A DNA stretch of 64,000 bases. Origin: CAZAQV01 sp964487255 (GTDB lineage: Bacteria > Myxococcota_A > Polyangia > Polyangiales > CAZAQV01). Below, one piece after another: positions 61,114 through 64,000 of this stretch. A model generated the notes under the pieces. It saw only the letters and a program-made list of their open reading frames with translations, was not told the origin of the DNA and searched no databases. The stretch lies in assembly GCA_964487255.1 (NCBI GenBank), contig CAZAQV010000001.1:258841-322840 (forward strand). The letters are read 5' to 3'. The translations under genes and the position numbers were made by a program. The first letter of the stretch is position 1, and the number at the start of each line of letters is the position of its first letter.

Positions 61114-62051
61114 GTCCAGGAGCCTCGCTCGACGGCTTCGAGCACCTTGCCCGCGAGGTCCTCGCCGCAAAAGCGTGCGGCTTGCTGGATACCTGTCGGA
61201 CTGGTGACATTGACCTCGGTAAGCTTTCCGCCGATGACGTCAAGTCCGACAAAGCGTAGCCCATCGGCCTTGAGGCGCGCCCGCATGGTCTCGATGATGG
61301 CGCGATCAGAATCGCTCAGCTGCGCTTCGATCACGCGTCCGCCGACGTGGATGTTGCTGCGCAGGTCGCCGCCTTGTGGCACGCGTAAGATCGCGCCCAG
61401 CGCTTCCCCATCCATCAGTAAGATGCGCTTATCGCCCTCGGAGACTTCGGGAATGAACTCTTGCACCATCGCCAGGCGTCGACCGTTGATGGTCACCGTT
61501 TCGACGTGGACGTTGAAGTTCGGGTCGCCGATGTTGAGCGCGAAAATGCCGCCGCCGCCGTGTCCATCCACAGGCTTGATCACGCCTTTGCCACCGACGC
61601 GCTCGATGAACGTACGAATGGCAGTGCGGTTTGAAGAAACCAATGTTTGAGGCATCCATTCTGGAAAGTGACAGGCGTAGAGTTTTTCGTTGGCGTCACG
61701 AAGGCCCTGCGGTCGGTTGACGACTTGCGTGCTCGCGGGCAGGTGCTCAAGCAAGAGTGAAAGCCACAGGTAGTCGTCGTTGAACGGAGGGTCCTTGCGA
61801 ACGAAAATCGCGCCGAACGTTACTCCTGGCAGCTCCGTTGCAGCCTCTAACAGGATCGGTGGGTTGCTTGCGCGGGAGGTCTTTGCGGGCCGAGCGAGTA
61901 CTCGCAACGCGCCGCGGTCGAGCGCGAGGTCGTGATGTTCGGCGAAGTAGATATCGTGACCGCGCTTTTCTGCGGCTTCCATCAATGCGAACGTGGTGTC
62001 CTCGTTGACGATGACCGTGGACACGGGGTCCATGATAAAAAGCACGTTCAT
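61110..62051 (-). CDS. gshB: Glutathione synthase
   Basis: 313 residues from the ATG at 62051 (MNVLFIMDPVSTVIVNEDTTFALM, the standard N-terminus); upstream extension is not coding. It joins gamma-glutamylcysteine and glycine with ATP. Motifs include FVRKDPPFNDDYLWLSLLLE, NRPQGLRDANEKLYACHFPE, the ATP-grasp loop GGKGVIKPVDGHGGGGIF, and the Mg site GLDVIGGKLTEVNVTSPTGI. It is first in the gshB-propeller-fdhD operon and divergent from the gamma-glutamyltransferase gene, 55 bases apart, so glutathione synthesis and breakdown genes share a control region. Confidence 0.96.
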   Translation of the reverse strand: MNVLFIMDPVSTVIVNEDTTFALMEAAEKRGHDIYFAEHHDLALDRGALRVLARPAKTSRASNPPILLEAATELPGVTFGAIFVRKDPPFNDDYLWLSLLLEHLPASTQVVNRPQGLRDANEKLYACHFPEWMPQTLVSSNRTAIRTFIERVGGKGVIKPVDGHGGGGIFALNIGDPNFNVHVETVTINGRRLAMVQEFIPEVSEGDKRILLMDGEALGAILRVPQGGDLRSNIHVGGRVIEAQLSDSDRAIIETMRARLKADGLRFVGLDVIGGKLTEVNVTSPTGIQQAARFCGEDLAGKVLEAVERGSWT

Positions 62052-62106
62052 AGCGGCAGACACTAGTGGGTAGCACTCCGCTGGCAGCTGAGGCAAGCTC
62101 GCCGCC

Positions 62107-63858
62107 ATGACCGCTGGGAAGCCTAAGTTTGTTATCGGCGCACTCTTTTTTGCTGCCATCACGTCGAGCGCTTACGCCCAGGAGAGCAAAGATAGCCATG
62201 CCAATGTCAGCGTCTATCGCAACTATGCCGTGGCTGCAGACCACCCGCTCGCGAGCGCTGCGGGTGCCGAGGTGCTCGAACAGGGTGGCAGCGCTGCTGA
62301 CGCTGCGGCGGCGACGATGCTTGCGCTCGGTGTCGTCAATCCTGCCTCCAGTGGGCTCGGCGGGGGCGGCTTCGCGCTCTACTACGACGCCAAAACAAAG
62401 GAGATGACTTTTCTGGACTTCCGCGAGATGGCGCCTGCCGCCGCCAACAAAGAGATGTTCAAGGACCAGAAGGCGGGCGAAGGACCGCTAAGCGTTCCGT
62501 CAATGTACGGTGGGCTCTCGTCGGGCGTGCCTGGAGAGGCGGCTGGCATCGAAGAGATGCTCAATCGGTTCGGCAAGGTCTCGCGAGGGAAAGTTGTCGC
62601 GCCGGCGCTTCGCTACGCGTCGGATGGGTTTGCGGCCAGCGAAAACCTCGCCAAGGCATCGAAGGCGTTTGCGGCTCAGCTCAAAAAGGACCCCGTGATG
62701 GCGGCCTGGTTTGAGAGAGGGAAGGACGAGATCTCCGTCGGGCAAGTGATCAAAAACCCTGCTCACGCACGCACGCTTCGGCTGCTTGCGGCGTCGGGTG
62801 CCCAGGCCTTCTATCGCGGTGCGCTGGCGCGCGAAATCGCGCGGACGAACCGCAAATGGGGCGGCGTGATGACACCCAAAGACCTCGCGAACTACAAGGT
62901 TGCCATTCGCAAGCCATACTCGGGAGAATACGTCGGTCTGCGGTGGGTGAGCTCGCCACCGCCGAGCGCGGGTGGCTATACGATGATGGCGAGCCTGCGT
63001 TTGCTTGAGCGCTGGATTCCGAGTTCGCAGCGTAAGGTTGGTGGTGCGCCGCTCTTGCACGCGTTCGCCGAGTCGTGGAAGGGGCCGTACCTCGACCGCG
63101 CGACCTACCTTGGTGATCCAGACTTCGTCGAGATTCCCTTCGACAAGCTTACGGCCGATGCTCGCGTCACGGAGCGCAGAAATGTGTTCCGAAACGCGCT
63201 CGCGATGGAGCCGCAGATCTTTGATCAGCCCCTCAACCCAGGTGACCAGCGGGTCACACAGCCCGACAACCCAGGCACTTCGCACCTTTGTGTGGTCGAT
63301 GGCGACGGCAACGTGGCGAGCGTGACGACGACCGTGAACCTGCCCTTTGGTGCGCGCTACACAGTGGGTGGTGTCGTGATGAACGACGAGATGGACGACT
63401 TTGCATCTGAAGCGGGTGCGCCCAACGCCTTCGGCTTGCCCGGTGGAATTCCGAATCTGCCGGAGCCTGGTAAGCGTCCGATGTCGTCGATGTCGCCGAC
63501 CATCGTGCTCGACGGCCAAGGCCGTCCCGTGTTTTGCGGCGGTGCATCCGGGGGCTCACGCATCATCACCGCAACGCAGCAAGTGGCCTGGAACGTGCTG
63601 GTTCGAGGCGTGCCGCTCGCGGAGGCGATCGCTGCGCCGCGCGTGCATCACCAGGGCTTGCCCAACACGCTGCGCGTCGAGGAGTTCGCGACGCCTGCCC
63701 AAGCCACGCTCGATGCGCTCAAAGCGCGCGGACACAAGATTGAGATGGTGCACAACAACGCCAACGTGCAGGCCATCCACATCACCTACAAAGACGGCAA
63801 ACGCATGCTTCACGCCGCCAGCGACCCGCGCAAAGGCGGCGCGCCCGCGGGGAAGTGA
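62107..63858 (+). CDS. ggt: Gamma-glutamyltransferase (periplasmic)
   Basis: 583 residues with a signal peptide ending AYAQ. It cleaves glutathione and gamma-glutamyl peptides. The proenzyme self-cleaves before T391 in NPGTSHLCVVDGDGNVAS, giving large and small chains. Other markers are HPLASAAGAEVLEQGGSAADAA, NPASSGLGGGGFALYY, FLDFREMAP, VNLPFGARYTVGGVVMNDEMDDF (substrate loop), RPMSSMSPTIV and GGASGGSRIITATQQV (oxyanion hole). It is divergent from gshB. The 3' end is duplicated at the window edge (63964-64000), with a hairpin repeat between. Confidence 0.95.
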   Translation: MTAGKPKFVIGALFFAAITSSAYAQESKDSHANVSVYRNYAVAADHPLASAAGAEVLEQGGSAADAAAATMLALGVVNPASSGLGGGGFALYYDAKTKEMTFLDFREMAPAAANKEMFKDQKAGEGPLSVPSMYGGLSSGVPGEAAGIEEMLNRFGKVSRGKVVAPALRYASDGFAASENLAKASKAFAAQLKKDPVMAAWFERGKDEISVGQVIKNPAHARTLRLLAASGAQAFYRGALAREIARTNRKWGGVMTPKDLANYKVAIRKPYSGEYVGLRWVSSPPPSAGGYTMMASLRLLERWIPSSQRKVGGAPLLHAFAESWKGPYLDRATYLGDPDFVEIPFDKLTADARVTERRNVFRNALAMEPQIFDQPLNPGDQRVTQPDNPGTSHLCVVDGDGNVASVTTTVNLPFGARYTVGGVVMNDEMDDFASEAGAPNAFGLPGGIPNLPEPGKRPMSSMSPTIVLDGQGRPVFCGGASGGSRIITATQQVAWNVLVRGVPLAEAIAAPRVHHQGLPNTLRVEEFATPAQATLDALKARGHKIEMVHNNANVQAIHITYKDGKRMLHAASDPRKGGAPAGK

Positions 63859-64000
63859 GTGTCGAGGGGAGCTGGTGCGATGAGCGGTCTTTGAGGGAGG
63901 AACCGATTTGCTAAAAGCAAATCGCTGTTTCGGAACAAAGCCTAGCGAAGAGCCAAAAGATGGAGCGACCCGCGCAAAGGCGGCGCGCCCGCGGGGAAGT
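63820..64000 (+). repeat. Direct repeat of the ggt 3' end flanking a hairpin element
   Basis: The 37 bases at 63820-63856 (last codons of ggt) recur exactly at 63964-64000, the window's last base, so the repeat may continue outside. The period is 144 bases and contains the ggt tail, the spacer and the inverted hairpin unit. It looks like one round of tandem duplication. Confidence 0.85.
63880..63960 (-). repeat. Hairpin repeat unit (REP-like), inverted copy
   Basis: The same element as at 57989-58164 in the opposite direction: CGATTTGCT at 63904-63912 pairs with AGCAAATCG at 63916-63924 (9 bp, loop AAA), and the flank reads CTCTTCGCTAGGCTTTGTTC on the other strand. The second stem is truncated (AAAGACCG present, partner missing). 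It lies just after ggt. Confidence 0.85.

Noticed and set aside
1..64000. tRNA, rRNA, CRISPR and phage signals
   Set aside because: No T-loop/anticodon pairs, rRNA motifs, spaced repeats or phage structural genes were found by reading; a tRNAscan or similar search would be decisive.

Overview
The window reads as chromosome of a GC-rich delta-proteobacterial lineage, most likely Myxococcota/Bradymonadota-like. This is an inference from gene content: MopE-type Asp/Cys repeats, many secreted lipoproteins with Asp/Gly-rich linkers behind the lipobox, a Ser/Thr kinase, an ECF sigma/anti-sigma pair, an AgmX/PglI-type C-terminus, and 4-bp ATGA/GTGA overlaps in operons. No rRNA, tRNA, CRISPR array, phage or intact insertion sequence was recognised.

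Layout. 1-4.7 kb: end of a MopE-repeat/Asp-box propeller protein, a membrane protein, a lipoprotein and a possible SUKH-like protein. 4.8-9.0 kb: a nuclease-like secreted protein, a hairpin repeat element, a lipoprotein made almost wholly of DNDxDGxxDC repeats, and a beta-barrel carrying the same repeats. 9.4-12.9 kb: a tightly coupled four-gene operon with two SPFH/band-7 proteins, followed by pssA. 13.9-17.3 kb: a periplasmic protein, glcD and a peptidoglycan-binding-domain protein. 17.3-17.5 kb: three parS-like ParB sites in an intergenic gap. 17.7-25.9 kb: a transglutaminase-elicitor-like lipoprotein with two P-domains, a Ser/Thr kinase, a hydratase/thiolase pair with a frameshifted gene between them, a pilin-like Cys-rich protein and a second DNDxDG lipoprotein. 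26-30.8 kb: a GT-C-type membrane protein, a 164-bp inverted-repeat element, a frameshifted vWA lipoprotein, and an esterase/diguanylate cyclase pair. 31-41.6 kb: a beta-barrel protein followed by two very large tandem metzincin-like lipoproteins. 41.6-47.7 kb: a lipoprotein, a pilin-like/coiled-coil/VanY protein, and a rhomboid-xseA-aroE operon. 48-50.2 kb: one unknown cytoplasmic protein and an AgmX-like secreted protein. 50.4-53.6 kb: five tandem paralogues of an unrecognised lipoprotein family, with a sixth at 56.2 kb. 53.7-56.1 kb: an ECF sigma/anti-sigma/surface-protein operon. 57.2-64 kb: a TPR protein, two tandem hairpin repeats, a gshB-propeller-fdhD operon and a divergent ggt ending beside another hairpin repeat and a direct duplication.

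Much of the window encodes exported proteins. The most promising undescribed items are the six-member lipoprotein family with mosaic leaders and a duplicated promoter block, the dispersed two-hairpin repeat with a compensatory base-pair change, the twin-SPFH operon, the paired giant metzincin lipoproteins, the DNDxDG lipoprotein/barrel pair and the parS cluster.
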